49,479 nucleotides of DNA from Clostridia bacterium (GTDB taxonomy: Bacteria; Bacillota; Clostridia; Oscillospirales; CAG-272). The stretch spans positions 1-49,479 of the forward strand of contig JAFQVV010000030.1 of the NCBI GenBank assembly GCA_017407835.1, read 5' to 3'. Positions 16,095 to 23,320 of the stretch are shown here, piece by piece. A program made the position numbers and the translations under genes. Under the pieces are notes generated by a model. It was not told the DNA's origin and did no database searches. It saw only the letters and a list, made by a program, of their open reading frames with translations. Positions within the stretch are counted from its first letter, which is position 1. Each line of letters begins with the position of its first letter.

Positions 16095-16763
16095 TCAGCG
16101 TCTCCTGCTGTTCGCCATGGCAAGCAAACGCAAAAACTGCACCAGCGCCACAGCCAGCGCGCCTACATAGGTCATCGCAGCTGCCGTCAGCACCTTGCGT
16201 GCCGATTTCAGCTCTTCTTCCGAATAGGCTCCGCTCTGCCGCAGCGCCGCCATGGCACGATTGCTGGCGTTAAACTCAACAGGCAAGGTCACCAGCTGAA
16301 AGAGCACCGAGAAGAAGAAAAGTGCCAAGCCCAAATCAACCAAAAATCCAAAACTGAAAACCAACCCCATCAGAAACAGCGGTATTGCTGCACTGGAACC
16401 GAACTGTGTCACAGGAATAATCATCGTGCGCAGCTTCATCGGGAAATATCCGACTGCGTTCTGCACCGCGTGCCCCGCTTCGTGCGCGGCAACTCCCACC
16501 GCCGCCGCACTCGCCACACCGTAAACCGGCTCGGACAGGCGAATCACCTGTTCTTTTGGAGAGTAGTGGTCGGTCAGCTCACCCTTCACCTGTTCGATGC
16601 GCACATGATGCAAGCCGTTGGCATCGAGAATACAGCGCGCCGCGTCATATCCTGTCTGCCCGTGCAGCGTCGCAACCTTTGTATACTTGGCAAACGTCGT
16701 TTTCACCGACATCTGTGCCCACGCAACAAAAATCATGACGGCAATCAACAGAAAATAATACAT
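16095..16763 (-). CDS. Membrane zinc metallopeptidase (YugP family)
   Basis: A 222-residue integral membrane protein with the zinc motif HEAGH in VAAHEAGHAVQNA at roughly residue 110. Helices are present at the N-terminus and around 125-165, with another near the C-terminus. It belongs to the YugP-type membrane zinc protease family (neutral zinc metallopeptidase), whose substrates are unknown. The start at 16763 is supported by GGAGGATAAG. It sits between fmt and rsmB, a position it also has in many other Clostridia. Confidence 0.88.
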   Translation of the reverse strand: MYYFLLIAVMIFVAWAQMSVKTTFAKYTKVATLHGQTGYDAARCILDANGLHHVRIEQVKGELTDHYSPKEQVIRLSEPVYGVASAAAVGVAAHEAGHAVQNAVGYFPMKLRTMIIPVTQFGSSAAIPLFLMGLVFSFGFLVDLGLALFFFSVLFQLVTLPVEFNASNRAMAALRQSGAYSEEELKSARKVLTAAAMTYVGALAVALVQFLRLLAMANSRRR

Positions 16764-16788
16764 ACTTATCCTCCAAATTTGAGGGAAA

Positions 16789-17763
16789 TCAACCCCAGAT
16801 ATCGCCCGCCTCAACCCGTCTGCCGCGGATAAAATCAGCCGCTGTCATGCGTCCTTTCCCCTCGGGTAGCAGGCGAAGCGCATAAATGCTGCCCACAGCA
16901 CACGCAATCTCAACCCGTCCCTCGCCCACGGCATCAATTGAGAGAATCTCACCGACTCTCTCGTGGGGAGTCACCTCATCGGCCACCATCGATGCAATGA
17001 TCTTGACTCGTTTACCGTTCGGCATCGCCGCCGACGACAGCGGAATGGGGGAGAGTCCGCGAATACGGTTGTGCACCTCCCGCGCCGGGCGGGAAAAGTC
17101 GAGGAGGCAATCCTCCCGCTCAATCTTTGCGGCATAGGTAGCCAGCGCATCATCCTGCGGCTGGGGCACGATTGTCCCTGCCGCAAGCCCTTCCAGCGTC
17201 TCCAGCAGAAGTGCCGCGCCAACCTCGGCCATGCGGTCATGAATATCCTCAAAATTGTCATTCTCGCCGATTGGAACAACGCGTTTGAGCAGCATATCGC
17301 CAGTATCCAATCCCGCTGCCATATACATCGTCGTAATTCCCGTCTCGCTGCAACCGTCGATGATGGCACGCTGCATCGGCGCCGCCCCGCGATACGCGGG
17401 CAGCAGAGAACCGTGCACATTCACACAGCCAAGCGAAGGATATTCCAGCACATATGCAGGCAGAATTTTTCCATAAGCAACAACCACAATCAGCGTGGGA
17501 TCAAGTTCGCGCAGTGTCTCGGCAAACGCATCCCCATCCTCGGTGCCCGCCTTGAGGGTGGTCGGCTGATAAACAGGCAAACCCTGCTCCTCGGCATAAA
17601 CCTTCACCGGCGGGGGCATCAGCGTATATCCCCTGCCCTTCGGCTTGTCAGGCTGGGTGACAACCCCCACCACACAGGTATCGCTCTCACAGAGCGCGCG
17701 AAGGGTTGCGCAAGCAAAATCGGGGGTGCCCATAAATAGAATGCGCAGTTTTTCGCCCATCAT
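16789..17763 (-). CDS. fmt: Methionyl-tRNA formyltransferase
   Basis: A 324-residue enzyme that formylates the initiator Met-tRNA with 10-formyltetrahydrofolate. The formyl-transfer motif is CVNVHGSLLPAYRGAAP (Asn and His of the NxH pair), and the catalytic Asp is in LDTGDMLL. The C-terminal domain that binds tRNA follows from about 205. It overlaps def by four bases (ATGA), the usual def-fmt coupling, so removal and addition of the formyl group are encoded together. There are two adjacent ATGs (17763 and 17760); the first is used here. Confidence 0.96.
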   Translation of the reverse strand: MMGEKLRILFMGTPDFACATLRALCESDTCVVGVVTQPDKPKGRGYTLMPPPVKVYAEEQGLPVYQPTTLKAGTEDGDAFAETLRELDPTLIVVVAYGKILPAYVLEYPSLGCVNVHGSLLPAYRGAAPMQRAIIDGCSETGITTMYMAAGLDTGDMLLKRVVPIGENDNFEDIHDRMAEVGAALLLETLEGLAAGTIVPQPQDDALATYAAKIEREDCLLDFSRPAREVHNRIRGLSPIPLSSAAMPNGKRVKIIASMVADEVTPHERVGEILSIDAVGEGRVEIACAVGSIYALRLLPEGKGRMTAADFIRGRRVEAGDIWG

Positions 17764-18227
17764 TCCACCTCGTCAGCAGTGAGCATCCGAATGGCTTTAT
17801 CGGTAAACAAAATGCCGTCCAAATGATCCAGCTCATGGCAAAAAGCACGGGCCAGCAGATCACTGCCCGAGATGTCAAATTCCTTGCCGTAGCGATCAAG
17901 CGCACGAACCGTCACATGGCGGGGACGGTCGGTAATTCCCCAGCGACCGGGCACAGACAGACAGCCCTCGGTTTCTTGCTGTTTGCCTGCGTGGGCAATA
18001 ATGCGGGGATTGATCAGCTCAATCACCTTGCCCTCCTCGCACTCAACCACAACCACGCGGCGCAGCACGCCAACCTGAGGGGCAGCCAGCCCACAGCCGT
18101 TCGCCGCACGCATCGTCTCAATCATATCATCCAGCAATGTGCGGATGCGCGGCGTTACCGCCTCCACAGGGCGGCATACCTTCCGCAGAACAGGATCTCC
18201 ATCCTTCACAATATTCAGCTTTGCCAT
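17760..18227 (-). CDS. def: Peptide deformylase
   Basis: A 155-residue metalloenzyme that removes the formyl group from nascent proteins. All three motifs are intact: GCGLAAPQVG (44-53), EGCLS (88-92, metal ligand C90) and HELDH (131-135, ligands H131 and H135, catalytic E132). Size and motifs place it with the short type 1-like deformylases. Its start at 18227 is preceded by AGAGGTATAG. The upstream 125 bases to priA hold a copy of the dispersed hairpin repeat. Confidence 0.97.
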   Translation of the reverse strand: MAKLNIVKDGDPVLRKVCRPVEAVTPRIRTLLDDMIETMRAANGCGLAAPQVGVLRRVVVVECEEGKVIELINPRIIAHAGKQQETEGCLSVPGRWGITDRPRHVTVRALDRYGKEFDISGSDLLARAFCHELDHLDGILFTDKAIRMLTADEVE

Positions 18228-18267
18228 CTCTATACCTCTCCATCAAATTTGCGCCGCCCCAAATCAA

Positions 18268-18354
18268 AGGCGTGCAAGAAAGTTTTTCGGGATTGTCAAG
18301 ACCCTTTTTCCAAAAAGGGTCTTGACCGGGGTTTGGGGCAGCGCCCCAAGCCTC
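18268..18354 (-). repeat. Dispersed hairpin repeat, copy 2
   Basis: On the minus strand the order is GGGGCGCTGCCCC, AAACCCC, a 15-bp stem (arms GTCAAGACCCTTTTT; + strand 18294-18325 region), CAATCCC, an A-run, then CTTGCAC. This matches copy 1 at 13525-13614 element by element. The stem changes from AAGGGGGA to AAGACCC with matching changes in the other arm. It starts at the priA stop codon and could also attenuate transcription between priA and def. Confidence 0.8.
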
Positions 18355-20818
18355 ATAAATTCGTCGGATTATAATCCACCGTCAGCACCGTCTTTGCCGG
18401 CGCCTTCGCCGTGAAGCGCGCATAAAGCTCGGCAAAAAATGCACGGCTTCGGCGGTTGAGCTTGCACTTGAGCACCATCCGCATCCGATAGCGTCCCTCA
18501 ACGCGGTAGACGGGCGCCTCAAAGGGACCGAACGCCACATACGCTACGTCCGAGAACTGCCGCTCGGCAATCTTCGGCAGACCGCGGCGCAGCAGATCGG
18601 TCGCCAGCATCAGCGCCTGCTCATCCGCCGAGGTCAAGGTCAGCAGAACCACGTCACAGAAGGGCGGGAAAACCAGCGCGCGGCGCAGTCTCTCCTCCCG
18701 CGCATAGAAAGCGGGATAGTCCTGTGCACAGGCGAGACGGATCACCTCGTGATCGGGATTGTTGGTCTGGATAATGGCGCGCCCGCGCTTCTCGGCACGT
18801 CCCGCGCGCCCAATCACCTGTGTCAAGAGCGAAAATGTCCGCTCCGCCGCACGGTAATCATCGACATACAGCGACATATCCGCCAGTAAAACCCCCACCA
18901 GCGTCACATTGGGGAAATCATGCCCCTTGGTCACCATCTGCGTACCGAGCAGAATATCCGCCTCCCCGGCACGGAAGCGACCGAGCAAATGATCGTAAGC
19001 AAGCTTGGTTGAAGTCGTATCGGTATCCATGCGCAGAATACGTGCATTGGGATATCGTCGGGTAAGCTCGTCCTCAAGCTGCTGTGTCCCGTAACCCATA
19101 AACGACAGATGCGACGACGCACAGGCGGGACAGGTTTTGGGCACATCCATCCGCGTACCGCACCAATGGCAGACCAGATAACCGCCATCGGGATGTCTGC
19201 TATGTTTGTGATACGTCATAGACACCGAACAGTTGGGACAGGTCACCGCTCCGCCGCAGGAACGGCAGGACAGGCTGGTATGATAGCCCCGTCGGTTCAG
19301 GAAGAGAATTGCCTGCTCTCCCGCCGCCAACGTCTCGGCCAGCGCGCGGTCGAGCTCGCGCCCGATCGGGCCGATATTGCCCGCGCGCATCTCCTCGCGC
19401 ATATCGGAAATCGTCACGTCGGGAAGCACCGCTCTCCCATACCGCTCGGTCAGCGGCACAAGGGTATATATCCCCTCCTTCGCCTTGCGGTAACTCTCAA
19501 GCGATGGCGTCGCCGACGCCAACAGCAAAAGCGCCCGCCGCTCGGAACAGCGGTAGCGCGCGATATCCCGCGCATGATATTTCGGATCGTTGTCCGATTT
19601 ATAGGTGTGCTCCTGCTCTTCGTCAAGAATAATCATCCCCAAATTGGGCAGAGGGGCAAACACCGCCGATCGCGTACCGATCACCAAATCGGCCTCACCC
19701 GCACGGATGCGGCGATAGGTATCCAGCCGCTCACCCGCCGACAGCCCCGAATGAATAACCGCCACCCGCGCCCCGTAATAAGCACAGAAAATGGCAACCG
19801 ATTGCGGCGTCAGCGCAATCTCAGGCAAAAGCAGAATCACCTGCCGCCCGTCACGCAGAACTTGGTCGATCATGGAGAGCATCACACGGGTTTTCCCCGA
19901 TCCTGTCACACCGTGCAGCAGGGCAGCCGAAGCTTCGCCGCTGCGATACAGCGAAACAAGTGTATCAAATGCAGTCTTTTGCGCCGTCGAGAGCTGATTA
20001 TCCTTCGGATCGCGGGTGGGTGCCGACGGCAGATTCTGCCACAGATTGATCCGCTCTTCCACAAGCATCCCGCGCTCGACCAAAGCCCGGAGCTGTACAC
20101 GGGAAGCCGCCGCCGCATTCAGCAGCTCTTCCTCCTCGCGGCCCCCGCCCAGGCAAAGCTCGGCAATAATCGCCTTTTGCCCTGCCGAGCGGAGCTTAGC
20201 CCCCGAGCAAATCTCCTCGGCTGACTTTTCCGCCAGCGCAGGTGCCAGCCGCCACAGGGAGGCGCGGCGATCGGTCGGCTCACGCAGCTCTGTCTCGCAG
20301 ATCAGCGTGCCGTTCCGCGTCAGGCGCATCAGCGTCTCTGACACCTGCGGACCGAATTTGGCACGCAGCGTATCATACGCCAAGCTGTTTCGCGCAGATA
20401 CCGCTTCCCACACCATCCGCCCGGCAGGATCATCGGGCGGGACAGCACCCGCCACCGCGCGGTAGCGGCGCACAAACTTCCCCAGCGCAGCGGCGGGAAT
20501 CATGGCATGAACAGCATCCCCCACGGTGCAGAGCGTCTGCTCCTTCATAAACAGACATAGCCCGAGCAGTTCCGCGTCAAGCGAAACGCAGTCGTCACAG
20601 ACTGCCAGCACGGGCTTAGGTTCGATATTGCCTGTATATTGCTCGGTCAGCGCAACGGTGAGCGCAATGCGCTCACGGTTCCCACCCCCGAACGGGACAC
20701 GCACGAACAGTCCGGGACGCACCTCCTGCCGCAGAGGGGCGGGAATAAAATAGGTATACCGACGGTCAACGCGCCCCGGCACACCAAGCACATGGACTTC
20801 GGCGTATACGTACTCCAT
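18353..20818 (-). CDS. priA: Primosomal replication restart helicase
   Basis: An 821-residue PriA that reloads the replicative helicase at stalled forks. The N-terminal DNA-binding part (1-105) is followed by a winged-helix region. The helicase core has Walker A GVTGSGKT, the DEEQ-type Walker B (ILDEEQEHTYK), VIGTRSAVFAPL, and motif VI VIGRAGRAEKRG. Eight zinc-binding Cys form the pairs CRSC/CPNC and CHWC/CPAC in the insert. Length is at the upper side of the family range. Its stop lies inside the edge of the dispersed repeat. It is eight bases downstream of rpoZ; coaBC, commonly found between them, is absent here. Confidence 0.96.
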   Translation of the reverse strand: MEYVYAEVHVLGVPGRVDRRYTYFIPAPLRQEVRPGLFVRVPFGGGNRERIALTVALTEQYTGNIEPKPVLAVCDDCVSLDAELLGLCLFMKEQTLCTVGDAVHAMIPAAALGKFVRRYRAVAGAVPPDDPAGRMVWEAVSARNSLAYDTLRAKFGPQVSETLMRLTRNGTLICETELREPTDRRASLWRLAPALAEKSAEEICSGAKLRSAGQKAIIAELCLGGGREEEELLNAAAASRVQLRALVERGMLVEERINLWQNLPSAPTRDPKDNQLSTAQKTAFDTLVSLYRSGEASAALLHGVTGSGKTRVMLSMIDQVLRDGRQVILLLPEIALTPQSVAIFCAYYGARVAVIHSGLSAGERLDTYRRIRAGEADLVIGTRSAVFAPLPNLGMIILDEEQEHTYKSDNDPKYHARDIARYRCSERRALLLLASATPSLESYRKAKEGIYTLVPLTERYGRAVLPDVTISDMREEMRAGNIGPIGRELDRALAETLAAGEQAILFLNRRGYHTSLSCRSCGGAVTCPNCSVSMTYHKHSRHPDGGYLVCHWCGTRMDVPKTCPACASSHLSFMGYGTQQLEDELTRRYPNARILRMDTDTTSTKLAYDHLLGRFRAGEADILLGTQMVTKGHDFPNVTLVGVLLADMSLYVDDYRAAERTFSLLTQVIGRAGRAEKRGRAIIQTNNPDHEVIRLACAQDYPAFYAREERLRRALVFPPFCDVVLLTLTSADEQALMLATDLLRRGLPKIAERQFSDVAYVAFGPFEAPVYRVEGRYRMRMVLKCKLNRRSRAFFAELYARFTAKAPAKTVLTVDYNPTNL

Positions 20819-20826
20819 CGTTTGGC

Positions 20827-21228
20827 TTACTCTTCTTCGCTGTCCTCAGCGTCTTCAGCCTCTGCGTCGTTTTCGTCGTCATCCTCATCGGCGAACAGTG
20901 CCGCCAGATCAATCGGTGCCGGTGCAGCCTCTTCGGCGCGGGCAGCTGCCGCTGCACGGATCTCTTCGGGATCGCGTTCAACAATCACAACTTCACCCTT
21001 ATAAATGCGGTTGATGGCATTTTTGACCGCCTTCTCATCGCGGTACTCGCGCTTGATCATCGAGGACAGACTCTTGTCGGTCTGTTTGTCGGCAATCAGC
21101 TTTTCTGCCGTCTCGCGCTGCTTCATGTACTCATCTGTCACCAGACGTGCACATTTGGCGGTGGCGATAACCAATTCATAGCGGTTGTATTTGCCTTTGG
21201 TCAGTTCTTCAATGGAGGGATAAATCAT
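20827..21228 (-). CDS. rpoZ: RNA polymerase omega subunit with acidic tail
   Basis: A 133-residue protein whose first 75 residues carry the omega pattern: YPSIEELTKGKYNRYELVIATAKCARLV, then a segment with DKSLSSMIKREYRDEKAVKNAINRIYKGEV. Omega helps assemble and stabilise RNA polymerase by binding the beta-prime subunit. Typical omega proteins are about 65-90 residues; here an Ala/Glu/Asp-rich tail of about 45 residues follows, ending in several acidic residues. The genome position next to gmk confirms the identity. Start at 21228 with AAAGGAG upstream. Confidence 0.92.
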   Translation of the reverse strand: MIYPSIEELTKGKYNRYELVIATAKCARLVTDEYMKQRETAEKLIADKQTDKSLSSMIKREYRDEKAVKNAINRIYKGEVVIVERDPEEIRAAAAARAEEAAPAPIDLAALFADEDDDENDAEAEDAEDSEEE

Positions 21229-21307
21229 GGTGTTTCTCCTTTATCTTTGCTGAAATAAAATCAATATGCATAGGATGGGGGCGGGCATCTCTGCCATAGT
21301 CTTCCCC

Positions 21308-21330
21308 AAAAACGCCGATCTCACTCGGCG
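21308..21330 (-). terminator. Attenuator-like hairpin overlapping the gmk stop
   Basis: On the minus strand CGCCGA-GTGAGA-TCGGCG is followed by TTTTT (21308-21312). The hairpin contains the gmk stop codon (21321-21323), so a terminating ribosome would melt it. It could tune rpoZ-priA transcription to gmk translation. Confidence 0.5.
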
Positions 21331-21932
21331 AAATATCGTTCGGCAGCTTGCTCATCCCGTGCCGATTTGAGCTGTTCGGCGCGGACAATGGCAAGAATAT
21401 CGGCAGCTGCCTGCGCAGCCCCGCCGTCTTCATTGCGCACGATGTAATCATACCGTCCGACAAGCGGAACCTCGCGCCGTGTCTGATCGAGTCGACTGAG
21501 AATTTTCTCCTCCGTCTCGGTACCCCGTCCGCGCAGACGTGCTTCCTGCACCGAAAATGAGGGGGGGAGCAGCATAATGGCAACCGCCTCGGGGAATTTT
21601 GCCTTAACCTGCATCGCGCCGTCCACCTCAATCTCCAAGATCAGATGGCGTCCCGATGCCAGCACAGCTTCGGCCTGGGCGCGGGGGGTGCCATACCCGT
21701 TGCCGACATAGCGCGTATATTCAAGCAGCCCATCCTCCGCCACCAGACGGTCAAACTCGTCATGGCTGACAAAATGGTAGTTCACACCGTCCACCTCACC
21801 CGGGCGGGGATCGCGGGTGGTCATCGACACCGAATACGCGAAATCGTCACGATCCCGGAGCATATGGGAGAGCACCGTGCCCTTCCCGCTGCCGGCAGGA
21901 CCCGAGATAATCAACAACAATCCTTTTTTCAC
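21321..21932 (-). CDS. gmk: Guanylate kinase
   Basis: A 203-residue GMP kinase that makes GDP from GMP and ATP in nucleotide supply. The P-loop SGPAGSGKGT lies at 10-19. The GMP-binding region follows with SVSMTTRDPRPGEVDGVNYHFVS, and the lid helix with RGTETEEKILSRL. The length fits the family. Start at 21932 just after the remA stop. It is located in the standard yicC-remA-gmk-rpoZ order. Confidence 0.97.
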   Translation of the reverse strand: MKKGLLLIISGPAGSGKGTVLSHMLRDRDDFAYSVSMTTRDPRPGEVDGVNYHFVSHDEFDRLVAEDGLLEYTRYVGNGYGTPRAQAEAVLASGRHLILEIEVDGAMQVKAKFPEAVAIMLLPPSFSVQEARLRGRGTETEEKILSRLDQTRREVPLVGRYDYIVRNEDGGAAQAAADILAIVRAEQLKSARDEQAAERYFAE

Positions 21933-21949
21933 GTCTGCACCTCGCAGTC

Positions 21950-22237
21950 TTATTCGTCGACAGCAGGGGTATCTTCTTCCTCTGCCGTCTCCTCTTCCTC
22001 AACGCTGTCATCCAAACGGTTGGCAATGGTCTCAGCTTGAATGGCAGAGAGAATAACGTGCTCCGAATCGGTCACAATTACCGCACGGGTGCGGCGGCCG
22101 CAGCTGACATCAATCACACGTCCATCATCCCGCGCATCCTGAATCAGACGCTTGATTGGCGCCGAATCGGGGGCGACCAACGCCACAACGCGGTCAACCG
22201 CCACCATATTGCCGAAACCGATATTGATGAATTTCAT
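21950..22237 (-). CDS. remA: RemA-family DNA-binding regulator (DUF370)
   Basis: A 95-residue RemA homologue. In Bacillus subtilis RemA is a DNA-binding activator of matrix and osmoprotection genes. The conserved core is [31 protein letters not shown], then a strand with [16 protein letters not shown], the two halves of the small alpha/beta fold. A Glu-rich tail of about 20 residues extends the protein beyond the usual 80-90 residues. Whether it controls matrix genes here is unknown. Confidence 0.92.
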   Translation of the reverse strand: MKFINIGFGNMVAVDRVVALVAPDSAPIKRLIQDARDDGRVIDVSCGRRTRAVIVTDSEHVILSAIQAETIANRLDDSVEEEETAEEEDTPAVDE

Positions 22238-22287
22238 ATGTTTTCCCTTCTTTGTCCATGGGGCAGTCTCAAAACAGCCGCAGCGGC

Positions 22288-23172
22288 TTATTCAATGTTC
22301 TGGATCTGCTCTCGGATTTTTTCCAGTTCGCTCTTCACCTCAACGACCATATGTGCAATCTCGGTGTTTGAGCATTTTGAGCCGATGGTGTTAATTTCCC
22401 GGTTCATTTCCTGCATCAAAAAATCAAGCTTTCGTCCCGCAGGCTCGGGGGCTGCTGCAATTGTCTGGAAGGCATCGAAATGACTGCGCAGGCGAACCAG
22501 TTCTTCATCAACCGCCACACGATCGGCAAAAATTGCGCACTCGGTCAGAATACGATTTTCATCGATGGTAATGCGATTATCCTCAAGCACATTGCGCAGG
22601 CGGGCAAGCAAGCGATCGTGATAGGCAGCAATTTCCTCCTTCGACCGTGCTTCAATGCGATCAACAATCTCACCAATGCCCTTGAGCTTTGCGTGCAGAT
22701 CTTTGGCCAGTCGCTCACCTTCAGCCAAGCGTCCCGCCAAAAATACCGAAATCGCCTCATCCAGTACCACCAAGACATCTGCCCATGCGGCATCGGGATC
22801 CTCCTCCACTGCCTGTACGTTAAACAACTCGCGGTTGGCCGCCACACGCATAGTGGAAATGTCATCCTTGAGCCCGAAGCGATCACGCAGCTTCTCCAGC
22901 GCGGCAATATACGATGCGGCATACGCCTCATCGAGCAGAACCGCAACCTCGGGCGAGTCAACCGTGTTGATTGAAACATTCACCTCAACCTTGCCGCGGC
23001 TGATCCCCGATGCAAGCAGATGGGGCTTGATCTTTTCCTCAATAAACGAATAACTGCGGGGTGTCCGCACATTGCAGTCAAGATAGCGGTTATTGACCGA
23101 CTTAATCTCAACAGTAATATCCTTGCCCGCGCGGGTTTGTCTGGCGCGGCCGAAGGCGGTCATACTTTGCAT
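22288..23172 (-). CDS. yicC: YicC/YloC-type endoribonuclease
   Basis: A 294-residue YicC family protein; members have been shown to cleave RNA. The N-terminal domain opens with SMTAFGRA, a family hallmark, and the sequence [12 protein letters not shown] follows. The C-terminal DUF1732 domain contains [12 protein letters not shown] and the closing signature [21 protein letters not shown]. The start at 23172 has GGAGGGAG upstream and places SMTAFGR at the N-terminus as in relatives. First gene of the long operon, with a promoter at 23210-23238. Confidence 0.95.
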   Translation of the reverse strand: MQSMTAFGRARQTRAGKDITVEIKSVNNRYLDCNVRTPRSYSFIEEKIKPHLLASGISRGKVEVNVSINTVDSPEVAVLLDEAYAASYIAALEKLRDRFGLKDDISTMRVAANRELFNVQAVEEDPDAAWADVLVVLDEAISVFLAGRLAEGERLAKDLHAKLKGIGEIVDRIEARSKEEIAAYHDRLLARLRNVLEDNRITIDENRILTECAIFADRVAVDEELVRLRSHFDAFQTIAAAPEPAGRKLDFLMQEMNREINTIGSKCSNTEIAHMVVEVKSELEKIREQIQNIE

Positions 23173-23209
23173 GGGCGCTCCCTCCTCACAAAAATGGATA
23201 TATATAATT

Positions 23210-23238
23210 ATTGTACCGCAAAAGCACAGATTTGTCAA
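23210..23238 (-). promoter_or_regulatory. Promoter of the yicC-rlmN operon
   Basis: Minus strand: TTGACA (23233-23238), 17-bp spacer ending in TTGCGG, TACAAT (23210-23215), 38 bases before the yicC start. Confidence 0.85.
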
Positions 23239-23274
23239 TGTTTGCGTGCGCATTTTTTTTATTTATTGGGCAGC

Positions 23275-23310
23275 AAAAAACGGAGGGCGCGCATATTTAC
23301 TCGCCCCCCG
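23275..23310 (-). terminator. Intrinsic terminator of rnr
   Basis: Minus strand: the arm CGGGGGGCG (23310-23302) pairs with CGCCCTCCG (23289-23281) with one bulge, and a run of six T follows (23275-23280). It ends the secG-rnr unit. Confidence 0.8.
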
Positions 23311-23320
23311 TTGCCGTATT

